Source of the DNA: an uncultured Subdoligranulum sp.
GTDB lineage: Bacteria; Bacillota_A; Clostridia; Oscillospirales; Ruminococcaceae
Assembly (NCBI RefSeq): GCF_937890665.1
Contig: NZ_CALADU010000194.1
Coordinates: 1 to 5,486 of the forward strand
Length of the DNA stretch: 5,486 nucleotides
Direction of reading: 5' to 3'
Made by a program: the position numbers and the translations under genes. The notes beneath the pieces are model-generated. The model worked only from the letters and a program-made list of their open reading frames with translations. It was not told the origin of the DNA and searched no databases. Numbering within the stretch: the first letter of the stretch is position 1; every line of letters begins with the position of its first letter. Below are positions 1 to 4,566 of the stretch, in pieces.

Positions 1-1253
1 TTCATCATTTTTTGCTTCAACGCTTGGCTGTACATGCCGTCCAGGATGGCATCGGTCAGGCGCTCTATTTTTTCGTTGATGGCTTGCAGCCGCGCGGTGG
101 CGGTGGCTGTGACGGTGTCGGCCAGTGAGACCGCCTCCCGCTCGGCGCGCTGCACGGTGTCGATCAGAGCGTCCCGGTTGGTGGCGTCCTGTAGCGCCTG
201 TTTGACCGCACGGGCCACCGACCGGTCCAGCACGTCCACCCGCACGTTACGCATGCTGCAGGTGTGGCTGCGGTGCTTGGCGCCGCACTCATAATACTGG
301 TAGAGTGAGCCGTCATTAGATGAGTGTACCACCATAGCCGCGCCGCAGGCGCCGCAGTAGACCTTGCCGGTCAGCAGGTAGGTCTGCTTCGCGCTGGCCC
401 GGCCGCCGCAGCCCCGGCGGGATTCCCGGCGGCGCTGGACGATCTCCCACACATCCCGCTCCACGATGGGCGGAACGCCGCCCTCCAGGCGGATCGCGTC
501 CGGCCGGGGATTGGTGTGGGCGTTCCAGCCGCCGCGGCCGCCTTTCTGGGCGCGGCCATAGGTGAGCACCCCGATGTATTTTTCGTTGCGCAGAATTTCC
601 AACAACGAATTTTTGGTAAAGGCTCTCCCCCGCTTGGTGTGCAGCCCCCGGCGGTTCAGCTCATCCACGATATGGCCGTACCCCTCGCCGTCGGCAGCCA
701 TGCGATAGATCAGGCGCACCGTTTCGGCTTCCCCTTCATTTATAATATAGTGTTTGTCCGGGCCGATATCGTACCCCAGCGCCGGGCGGCCGCCGGTGGT
801 CTTTCCGTTGCGGGCACGGTAGCGCAGCGCCTCGATGGTCTTTTGCCGGGTTACCAGCACCTGGGCGTGGTTCATCATGGCGGTGGCGGCCTCACCGATA
901 AACACGGCGGGGTCCTGCAGGTCGCCGCCAAGCTGCGGCTGCGTGACCGAGGCCACACCCGCCCCGAAGGATGCCACCAGCCGCCGGAACTCGAACCACT
1001 CGGTAAACTCACGGAACATGCGGCTCTGGTCGTAGATCACCACAAGGTCTGCGCCGCCCATGGACAGGTGCCGGATGCAAGCCTGATACCCGGCGCGGGT
1101 GTCCTTCATGCCGCTGACGGCTTCGTCGGCGAACACGCGGCCGACCTGGTAGCCGTGCTGCTTGCACCAGGCTTTGCAGGCGGCCACCTGCACGTCGATG
1201 GTGACCGGGTTCTGGTGATCGGTGGAATAGCGGGCCAAAATATCTGCTGTCAT
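1..1253 (-). CDS. Large serine recombinase (integrase), C-terminal end cut by window edge
   Basis: This is a site-specific DNA recombinase that would cut and rejoin attachment sites through a 5'-phosphoserine link to integrate and excise the element. 417 codons are visible and the frame is still open at the left edge, so the stop lies outside. The N-terminal resolvase domain (about residues 1-135) has the A-R-Y-S motif with candidate nucleophile Ser10 and Arg8, a Q-x4-I-D-x-Q segment (14-22), and S77-R78-x-x-R81 for the second arginine motif. The recombinase domain follows (about 155-275), with G-G-R-P-A-L-G-Y at its start. A zinc ribbon has C300-x2-C303 and C323-x8-C332, and a helical, coiled-coil-like stretch runs from about 360 to the edge. 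The ATG at 1253 has GGAGGTG six bases upstream. Usual family length is about 450-600 residues, so only the tail is missing. GC content is clearly higher than in the neighbouring exonuclease gene. Family assignment is firm; the attachment site is not identified. Confidence 0.95.
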   Translation of the reverse strand, partial: MTADILARYSTDHQNPVTIDVQVAACKAWCKQHGYQVGRVFADEAVSGMKDTRAGYQACIRHLSMGGADLVVIYDQSRMFREFTEWFEFRRLVASFGAGVASVTQPQLGGDLQDPAVFIGEAATAMMNHAQVLVTRQKTIEALRYRARNGKTTGGRPALGYDIGPDKHYIINEGEAETVRLIYRMAADGEGYGHIVDELNRRGLHTKRGRAFTKNSLLEILRNEKYIGVLTYGRAQKGGRGGWNAHTNPRPDAIRLEGGVPPIVERDVWEIVQRRRESRRGCGGRASAKQTYLLTGKVYCGACGAAMVVHSSNDGSLYQYYECGAKHRSHTCSMRNVRVDVLDRSVARAVKQALQDATNRDALIDTVQRAEREAVSLADTVTATATARLQAINEKIERLTDAILDGMYSQALKQKMM

Positions 1254-1259
1254 AAAAAA

Positions 1260-1298
1260 CACCTCCGGGGTACACTTGTCAAAGCCTGCCCGGAGGTG
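1260..1298 (-). promoter_or_regulatory. Inverted repeat covering the recombinase ribosome binding site
   Basis: Ten-base perfect arms (CACCTCCGGG at 1260-1269 and CCCGGAGGTG at 1289-1298) flank a 19-base centre. On a leftward transcript the arm at 1260-1269 contains the recombinase Shine-Dalgarno sequence GGAGGTG, and the other arm is its exact complement, so a transcript entering from the right would fold the site shut. The same 39 bp also overlap the rightward promoter, so a protein operator is possible. A recombinase recognition site is a third reading, because large serine integrase sites are of similar size and partly palindromic. The pairing is visible; which role applies is inference. 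Confidence 0.6.
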
Positions 1299-1305
1299 GT
1301 ACAAT
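1276..1305 (+). promoter_or_regulatory. Rightward sigma-A-type promoter, divergent from the recombinase
   Basis: The -35 box TTGTCA (1276-1281) matches five of six consensus bases, the spacer is 18 bp, and the -10 box TACAAT (1300-1305) matches five of six and is preceded by the extended element TGG. Transcription would start near 1312. A seven-base inverted repeat (ACAATAC at 1301-1307, GTATTGT at 1320-1326) spans the -10 box and start point, and the larger inverted repeat at 1260-1298 covers the -35 box and spacer, so the promoter looks regulated. No rightward gene follows before the terminator at 1352. Confidence 0.55.
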
Positions 1306-1311
1306 ACGATT

Positions 1312-1390
1312 GCGGGTCGGTATTGTTCCCACATGGGGCAAGCTGATCTATAACGCCCTGCCGGTTGCCGCCGGCGGGGCGTTTTTATTT
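1312..1390 (+). ncRNA. Candidate small RNA of about 80 nt between recombinase and exonuclease genes
   Basis: A promoter with near-consensus boxes ends at 1305 and a strong intrinsic terminator ends at about 1390, both rightward, with no convincing coding frame between them. The predicted transcript is about 80 nt and ends in a 13-bp GC-rich hairpin plus U-tract. It does not resemble any RNA family I know. It is divergent from the recombinase mRNA and overlaps neither flanking coding region. Readthrough past the terminator would be antisense to the 3' end of the exonuclease gene. The boundaries come only from the signals, so existence is plausible but unproven. Confidence 0.35.
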
Positions 1391-1391
1391 T
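1352..1391 (+). terminator. Rho-independent terminator, rightward
   Basis: AACGCCC (1352-1358) pairs with GGGCGTT (1377-1383). T1359 faces G1376 and GCCGG (1360-1364) pairs with CCGGC (1371-1375), giving a 13-bp stem with a six-base loop. A T-rich tract, TTTATTTT, follows at 1384-1391. Read leftward, the hairpin is followed by ATAGATC rather than a U-run, so it should not stop the leftward operon efficiently. Leftward readthrough into the recombinase leader is therefore possible. Confidence 0.75.
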
Positions 1392-1399
1392 AATCGTAT

Positions 1400-2611
1400 T
1401 TATTGATGCGTTGGCGCCATTTGCAGAACCTGCTGCAAAAGGGATATATATTCAGATTCGTCAATAATCTTGACCTTTTTCCCGTTTTGAGACAAGGTAA
1501 CGGCTTTGCTGTATTTTCGTTCTACTGCCCAATCGGGAAGGTTTGTCAGCGAACCCTTAACGAGATAATCAGTGTTTCCATTGACATTATCCCGCAAGTT
1601 GGCGCCGATTTTCTCAAGAGAGGATTCGAGTTTTTCCCGGTTCTGCTGAAAATCGCCAGTAAAAACAAAATTTTTATTGAGCATAGGGGACCACCCAAAG
1701 CGTGCAGCTTTTTCGGCCCTTGCCTGCTCACGTGCCGCCCGGCGGGCTTCGAGTTCTTTACGGTAAGCATCCATGATTTCGAAACGGCAACGCTCAAATA
1801 GTTGTGCTGTCAATACAACGTCATCATCTGCTCTGTGTGTTTGGGTACTGGAAATTCCAAGATCTTTAACCAAATTGGCCAGCTTGTAAGTACTCCGGCC
1901 AGGGAAAGCCTTTTTTGAAAGTGTAAGCGTATCTAAATACTGGACATTTAAGGATGCTGCAGAATCTGGAATTGCGTAGCCAATCATATCCAAATCAAAA
2001 GTTACGTTGTGACCAACGATAAGTACATCCTGCACCATTCGGCACACATCCGGCCATATCTGTGCAAAGGTGGGGGCCGTGGCAACGTCGGTATCCGTAA
2101 TATGGTTTACACGTGAAGCTGCAGGAGGAATCGGGATTTGCGGATTGACCAGCGTAGCATAGTGATCTGTCTGTACACCATTCTCATAACGCGCCAAGCT
2201 AATCTCAACGATTCTGTCGTTTTTGCGGTCGAGGCCGGTCGTTTCGGTATCGAGTACCACGTAAGAACAGATACCCTCCAGGTTTTTGGCCGTAGGCGAA
2301 ACAAAGGAACTACGTAAGATTTTGCAGCCTGCCCCCGATTCAATACTTGGACTGGGAATAGAAGTATGGGAAGTGTAGGCAGGTGCAGGTAAAGAATGAT
2401 CTTCCGGAAGGTCATTTTTGGAGGGGCGCGTCGTTTTGTGAAAGGTCACAAGGTGGAATAGTGCTATGCAAACATCAACGAACCATCCAATCCCAAATAG
2501 GCCAAATGTGCAAAGGTATAAAATGCCGGTTCCGATTTTGTGGTCCAAAAAGCGTTGAATGCCGGTCCATCCCAAAAGCAGGGTCAGAATAAACCGAATC
2601 GTCGGGTTCAT
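1400..2611 (-). CDS. TM2 domain / DEDDh 3'-5' exonuclease / BRCT fusion protein
   Basis: This is a predicted membrane-anchored 3'-5' exonuclease of 403 residues. Residues 1-55 form a TM2 domain: two hydrophobic helices (about 4-17 and 27-52) joined by a short Q-R-F turn, with G-W-F-V-D in the second. A polar linker (about 56-115) follows. The DnaQ-like domain (about 116-275) keeps all the metal-binding motifs: D121-T-E123-T-T-G, N202-x3-D206, and H259-R-A-x2-D264. A charged helix (281-305) leads to a BRCT domain (about 309-395) with F-V-F-T-G-D near its start, as in DNA ligase and exonuclease BRCT modules. ATG at 2611 is preferred because GGAG lies eight bases upstream; the GTG at 2620, which overlaps the ImmA stop, has no such spacing. 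The gene follows the metallopeptidase in the repressor operon and so should be expressed in the lysogen. Its GC is about 45%, lower than its neighbours. Biological role is unknown; defence against entering DNA is an inference from anchor, nuclease and position. Confidence 0.88.
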   Translation of the reverse strand: MNPTIRFILTLLLGWTGIQRFLDHKIGTGILYLCTFGLFGIGWFVDVCIALFHLVTFHKTTRPSKNDLPEDHSLPAPAYTSHTSIPSPSIESGAGCKILRSSFVSPTAKNLEGICSYVVLDTETTGLDRKNDRIVEISLARYENGVQTDHYATLVNPQIPIPPAASRVNHITDTDVATAPTFAQIWPDVCRMVQDVLIVGHNVTFDLDMIGYAIPDSAASLNVQYLDTLTLSKKAFPGRSTYKLANLVKDLGISSTQTHRADDDVVLTAQLFERCRFEIMDAYRKELEARRAAREQARAEKAARFGWSPMLNKNFVFTGDFQQNREKLESSLEKIGANLRDNVNGNTDYLVKGSLTNLPDWAVERKYSKAVTLSQNGKKVKIIDESEYISLLQQVLQMAPTHQ

Positions 2612-2616
2612 GTGTA

Positions 2617-3060
2617 TCACTCCATCTTTGATACGTCTTTATAATAGTAGTACGCCCGGCGGACGTATTCCTCGGTAGTGTTCAGCAGTTCGGCGATCTC
2701 CCAGGCGTCGCGCCCCTCACGAAGCAAGCGAAACAACGTGCGCCTGGGGATGGCTCTTTTTATGTACCAGCGGTCGGCGCGCACCTCGTGGCGCTCGGCC
2801 ACATCGTAAGACGTTCCACGGGTATAGAAGCCACCATACAGGCAGTGCCCCAGTTCGTGGCCCAGGCGGGCTTGCTCCTCGGCACGGGTCATGGCATGGG
2901 TGTTGTCCAGGCCGACCACGCCGCTACTACCGACGGCCAGCGCCAAGCTACGCACTTCCGGCAGTGGCATGTGGATGACCGGCACCCCAGCAGCTTCGGC
3001 CACTTGGTAAAAATCAGTCGTCTTTGGGGCGGATGTTATGCTCGGCGATAAATTTGGCAA
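2617..3060 (-). CDS. ImmA/IrrE-family metallopeptidase
   Basis: This is a predicted zinc metallopeptidase of 147 residues. The H68-E-L-G-H72 motif supplies two zinc ligands and the catalytic Glu69, and H-E92-V-R-A-D supplies the likely third ligand at Glu92. ImmA of ICEBs1 and related proteins cleave the partner Xre repressor to induce the element, and the gene directly upstream here is such a repressor. The C-terminal part (about 117-140) reads like a small helix-turn-helix (W-E-I-A-E-L-L-N-T-T-E-E-Y-V) followed by a run of tyrosines. The start is TTG at 3060, giving a 47-bp overlap with the repressor gene and a GAGGAAG about ten bases upstream. Later in-frame starts would cut the conserved N-terminal helix. 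No signal peptide or membrane segment is seen, so it should act in the cytoplasm. The overlap implies translational coupling to the repressor. Confidence 0.9.
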   Translation of the reverse strand: MPNLSPSITSAPKTTDFYQVAEAAGVPVIHMPLPEVRSLALAVGSSGVVGLDNTHAMTRAEEQARLGHELGHCLYGGFYTRGTSYDVAERHEVRADRWYIKRAIPRRTLFRLLREGRDAWEIAELLNTTEEYVRRAYYYYKDVSKME

Positions 3061-3349
3061 ATCGCTTCACTTCCTCGTACTGGGCGTCGGTGACCGGCGC
3101 ACCGTCAAATAGCGCAAATTTGATATCTTCATCAGAAACCTTGCCCGCAGGGGCAGGGTCTTTTTTATTTCCCAACAGATAATCCACACTGCAGCCAAAA
3201 TACTCCCCCAATTTCAAAAGCGTCTCGAAATCAGGTTCACGCTTGCCCGCCTCATAGTTGCTATAGGCCTGGCGGGAGATTCCGAGGTAATCGGCAACTT
3301 CCTGCTGCGTTTTGTGAATTGCTTTTCGCGCGTTCAGCAAATTCAACAT
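3014..3349 (-). CDS. Xre/Cro-CI family repressor, probable lysogeny regulator
   Basis: This is a DNA-binding repressor of 111 residues. An HTH_3 domain occupies residues 4-60, with the helix-turn-helix at about 15-35 (Q-Q-E-V-A-D-Y-L-G-I-S-R-Q-A-Y-S-N-Y-E-G). A short linker (61-72) and a C-terminal helical part (about 74-105) follow. There is no LexA/S24 self-cleavage domain. That fits derepression by the neighbouring ImmA-type protease rather than RecA-stimulated autocleavage. The ATG at 3349 has AAAGGAGG eight bases upstream. An open frame runs further upstream to 3508, but it crosses the promoter and operator region and has no binding site, so it is not used. The first gene of a leftward operon, it is divergent from the Cro-like gene and is likely autoregulated through a palindrome inside its own promoter. 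Confidence 0.92.
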   Translation of the reverse strand: MLNLLNARKAIHKTQQEVADYLGISRQAYSNYEAGKREPDFETLLKLGEYFGCSVDYLLGNKKDPAPAGKVSDEDIKFALFDGAPVTDAQYEEVKRFAKFIAEHNIRPKDD

Positions 3350-3371
3350 AGTAGGCGCCTCCTTTGTTTCC

Positions 3372-3400
3372 AGTATAGCAACTATTTGTTGCGTTTGCAA
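3372..3400 (-). promoter_or_regulatory. Promoter of the repressor operon
   Basis: Read leftward, TTGCAA (3400-3395) and TATACT (3377-3372) are separated by 17 bp. The start point would be near 3365, leaving a very short leader that begins almost at the AAAGGAGG ribosome binding site. The perfect palindrome at 3378-3392 fills most of the spacer, so repressor binding there would shut its own promoter. The -35 box matches four of six consensus bases, so the promoter is probably weak to moderate. Confidence 0.6.
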
Positions 3401-3497
3401 TAGTAGCAACAAATCGTAGCGGAATATTTGTATAAACCGCCGAAATTGCAACGAAACGTTGACATAATGAGATTTTGGGCCTATACTAAAGGCAACG
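3376..3497. promoter_or_regulatory. Operator array with GCAAC half-sites in the switch region
   Basis: GCAAC or its complement recurs through the divergent region. A perfect palindrome GCAAC-5-GTTGC lies at 3378-3392. A second copy of GCAACAAAT at 3406-3414 is an exact nine-base inverted match of 3384-3392. A palindrome CAACG-3-CGTTG lies at 3449-3461 and overlaps the Pcro -35 box. GCAACGATA lies at 3493-3501 near the Pcro start point, so the last site slightly overruns the listed end. Placement on both promoters fits binding by the Xre repressor and the Cro-like protein. Which protein prefers which site cannot be told from sequence. Confidence 0.6.
3459..3487 (+). promoter_or_regulatory. Early rightward promoter (Pcro)
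   Basis: TTGACA (3459-3464), a perfect -35 box, is followed by a 17-bp spacer and TATACT (3482-3487), five of six for the -10. The start point should be near 3494. The -35 box overlaps the palindrome at 3449-3461, so repressor binding there would exclude RNA polymerase. It is the strongest promoter seen in the window, and no terminator is visible between it and the right edge, so it probably drives the whole rightward early cluster. Confidence 0.8.
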
Positions 3498-3506
3498 ATA
3501 TGTAGC

Positions 3507-3516
3507 AAGGAGGTGA
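3507..3516 (+). promoter_or_regulatory. Ribosome binding site fixing the TTG start of the Cro-like gene
   Basis: AAGGAGGTGA is fully complementary to the 16S 3' end and lies seven bases before the TTG at 3524. No ATG or GTG is placed as well, so this site decides the start. A strong binding site combined with a weak start codon may limit the amount of Cro-like protein. Confidence 0.8.
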
Positions 3517-3523
3517 GAGGAAC

Positions 3524-3742
3524 TTGAGGGAGTATCTGGTCGAGCTTCGCAATCGGAAGGGGCTATCGCAACAAGATGTGGCGGACAAACTTGGAATCAC
3601 CCGTCAGTATTACCAGATGATCGAATCGGGAGAGCGTCAGAAGCATCTTGACCTTTCTTTGGCTGGTGGGTTGGCCGCACTGTTGGGGGTGACCATCATG
3701 GACATCGAGCACTGTGAGAACCAACTTCATTCTACCACCTGA
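3524..3742 (+). CDS. Small Cro-like Xre-family regulator
   Basis: This 72-residue protein consists almost entirely of one HTH_3 domain: the helix-turn-helix runs from about 15 to 37 (Q-Q-D-V-A-D-K-L-G-I-T-R-Q-Y-Y-Q-M-I-E-S-G-E-R), followed by two short helices. The domain starts at residue 2, so little can be missing at the N-terminus, which supports the TTG start. It is the first rightward gene after Pcro and is divergent from the larger Xre repressor, which is the Cro position in temperate phages. By analogy it would bind the shared GCAAC operators and lower repressor synthesis. It could instead activate early genes. The short C-terminal tail (about 61-72) has no recognisable function. Confidence 0.88.
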   Translation: MREYLVELRNRKGLSQQDVADKLGITRQYYQMIESGERQKHLDLSLAGGLAALLGVTIMDIEHCENQLHSTT

Positions 3743-3780
3743 CCCATCCCATAGTCTGTACTTCAAAGGGGGTGAACGGG

Positions 3781-3921
3781 ATGGATGAAGAAGTAACCAC
3801 AGAAAACGCTGCCAATGAGGTGGAAGCTCAAAAGCAGCGTTCTCAAGGTGTGTATTCGGTTGACTTTGGAACTACAAAGATTTGCCAGACAGACGACGCT
3901 ATTTATCTGTCGGTGCAATGA
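3781..3921 (+). CDS. Small hypothetical protein, 46 aa
   Basis: The ATG at 3781 has GGGGGTGA five bases upstream and lies 38 bp after the Cro-like gene in the same direction, so it is well placed for translation from the Pcro transcript. The product is acidic at its N-terminus (D-E-E-V-T-T-E-N) and has no transmembrane segment, signal peptide or recognisable domain. Its last 23 bp overlap, tail to tail, the leftward 80-aa gene. It could be the remnant of a longer gene interrupted by that leftward gene. Support comes from the binding site and context only. Confidence 0.5.
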   Translation: MDEEVTTENAANEVEAQKQRSQGVYSVDFGTTKICQTDDAIYLSVQ

Positions 3922-4141
3922 ATCCGCCGTTGCCATCAGGTTCCAGCGGCATGTTAGTCCCAACAGCAATCGAATCAGCATACTGAATCATTGTGATTTC
4001 AAACCCGTTCGGGTATACGGAGTGATTCTCTACTCGATTAGGAAACATTTGAACTTCTTTTTTGATCGATTGGAAATCCGTAACGCCAGGAGTTGAAATT
4101 TTCATATTGGTACCAGGCTCGACTGCATATATGTACTTCAT
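3899..4141 (-). CDS. Leftward 80-aa hypothetical protein inside the rightward early cluster
   Basis: The 80-residue frame starts at ATG 4141, with GGGAGGTGA four bases upstream, and has its own likely promoter at 4166-4194. The product is soluble, begins M-K-Y-I-Y-A-V-E-P-G, and contains Y-P-N-G-F-E-I in the middle. The V-E-P-G start and mid-protein Y-P faintly recall DUF3846 proteins, one of which may lie at 5134, but the likeness is too weak to assign. The frame extends open upstream to 4351, but that part is Arg/Pro-rich antisense of the 50-aa gene and has no binding site. The gene opposes all of its neighbours and would be crossed by transcripts from Pcro, so it may be silenced when the early region is active. 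Function unknown. Confidence 0.65.
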   Translation of the reverse strand: MKYIYAVEPGTNMKISTPGVTDFQSIKKEVQMFPNRVENHSVYPNGFEITMIQYADSIAVGTNMPLEPDGNGGFIAPTDK

Positions 4142-4148
4142 TTTATCA

Positions 4149-4186
4149 CCTCCCTTCCCATCCCCATTGTAGCATGGGACGGGAGG
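4149..4186. repeat. Inverted repeat between divergent small genes
   Basis: CCTCCCTTCCCAT (4149-4161) is inverted as ATGGGACGGGAGG (4174-4186), 12 of 13 positions pairing, around a 12-base centre. On a leftward transcript the arm at 4149-4154 is the ribosome binding site of the 80-aa gene, so a transcript entering from the right would hide it. Part of the symmetry could simply reflect purine-rich leader sequence on each strand, but TCCCAT/ATGGGA extends well beyond any ribosome binding site. Confidence 0.55.
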
Positions 4187-4194
4187 GAGAACAA
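4166..4194 (-). promoter_or_regulatory. Probable promoter of the leftward 80-aa gene
   Basis: Read leftward, TTGTTC (4194-4189) is followed after 17 bp by TACAAT (4171-4166), with the extended -10 element TGC just upstream. The -10 box sits in the loop of the inverted repeat at 4149-4186. A start point near 4159 would therefore leave out the distal arm, and only this promoter would give an mRNA with an open ribosome binding site. The -35 match is weak and the extended -10 is strong. Confidence 0.5.
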
Positions 4195-4209
4195 GAAGGA
4201 GAAATTTAT

Positions 4210-4362
4210 ATGAAGAACATGGAAGTACAGGTGATCCAGAGATCCCCGATCGAAGTTCGATCCGGCGCAAAGCCTTACGTTGTGTATCTGAACGGCGAGT
4301 TTTGGTGCGACTGCACCGATATGGCCGCGGCGAAGGCGGAAATTGCCGCACTGAAAAAGTAA
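4210..4362 (+). CDS. Small hypothetical protein, 50 aa
   Basis: ATG at 4210 has AAGGAG eight bases upstream, and this start is preferred over the longer open frame from 4093, which lacks a binding site and overlaps the leftward gene. The protein has no membrane segment. Its central part reads P-Y-V-V-Y-L-N-G-E-F-W-C-D-C, followed by an Ala-rich amphipathic helix (about 37-49). The C-D-C pair could bind metal, but two cysteines alone are not enough for a claim. It is the first gene of the rightward cluster after the opposing 80-aa gene, 18 bp before the next one. Family not recognised. Confidence 0.7.
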   Translation: MKNMEVQVIQRSPIEVRSGAKPYVVYLNGEFWCDCTDMAAAKAEIAALKK

Positions 4363-4380
4363 GAGGAAAGGACCCACATC

Positions 4381-4566
4381 ATGATTCTGGATATATCCCG
4401 CGAGACGGGAGAGGTGACGATCATCCAGCCGCCGACCGAGGCGGACCGCCAGCGGTGGCGGGATGCTCAGGCCAAGGCAGCCCATGACTACACCCTGGAA
4501 CTGTGCATGCAGCGCCTGGGGGCGCCGGGGTGGGCAGCCACACCCGACTTGAAAGGAGCATCATAA
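4381..4566 (+). CDS. Small hypothetical protein, 61 aa
   Basis: ATG at 4381 follows AAAGGA by eight bases. The product begins with a likely beta hairpin (I-L-D-I-S-R-E-T-G-E-V-T-I-I-Q-P-P) and continues with a charged helix (about 20-47; E-A-D-R-Q-R-W-R-D-A-Q-A-K-A). It is soluble by appearance. Its stop TAA shares one base with the ATG of the membrane-protein gene (TAATG at 4564-4568), which implies coupled translation. I recognise no family; short proteins of this layout are common in early regions of Firmicute phages. Confidence 0.7.
   Translation: MILDISRETGEVTIIQPPTEADRQRWRDAQAKAAHDYTLELCMQRLGAPGWAATPDLKGAS

Noticed and set aside
324..1346. Long rightward open frame of 340 codons
   Set aside because: It is antisense to the recombinase, which has clear domains and a ribosome binding site. 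The frame is Ala/Gly/His-rich with no domain and no binding site, as expected of a high-GC shadow frame.
1310..1393. TTG-started 27-codon rightward ORF ending in the terminator
   Set aside because: The GGAGGTG upstream lies 11 bases away and before the predicted start of transcription, and the last codons fall in the terminator stem, so coding is unlikely.
3350..3508. N-terminal extension of the Xre repressor
   Set aside because: The extension would translate the promoter and operators. The ATG at 3349 has a near-perfect ribosome binding site directly before the HTH domain.
3815..4096. Rightward 93-codon frame
   Set aside because: It has no binding site, contains many rare-type residues in random order, and is antisense to the better-supported 80-aa gene.
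4138..4485. Leftward 115-codon frame over the 50-aa and 61-aa genes
   Set aside because: It has no ribosome binding site at its start, and the rightward frames opposite each have a good one and fit the gene cluster.
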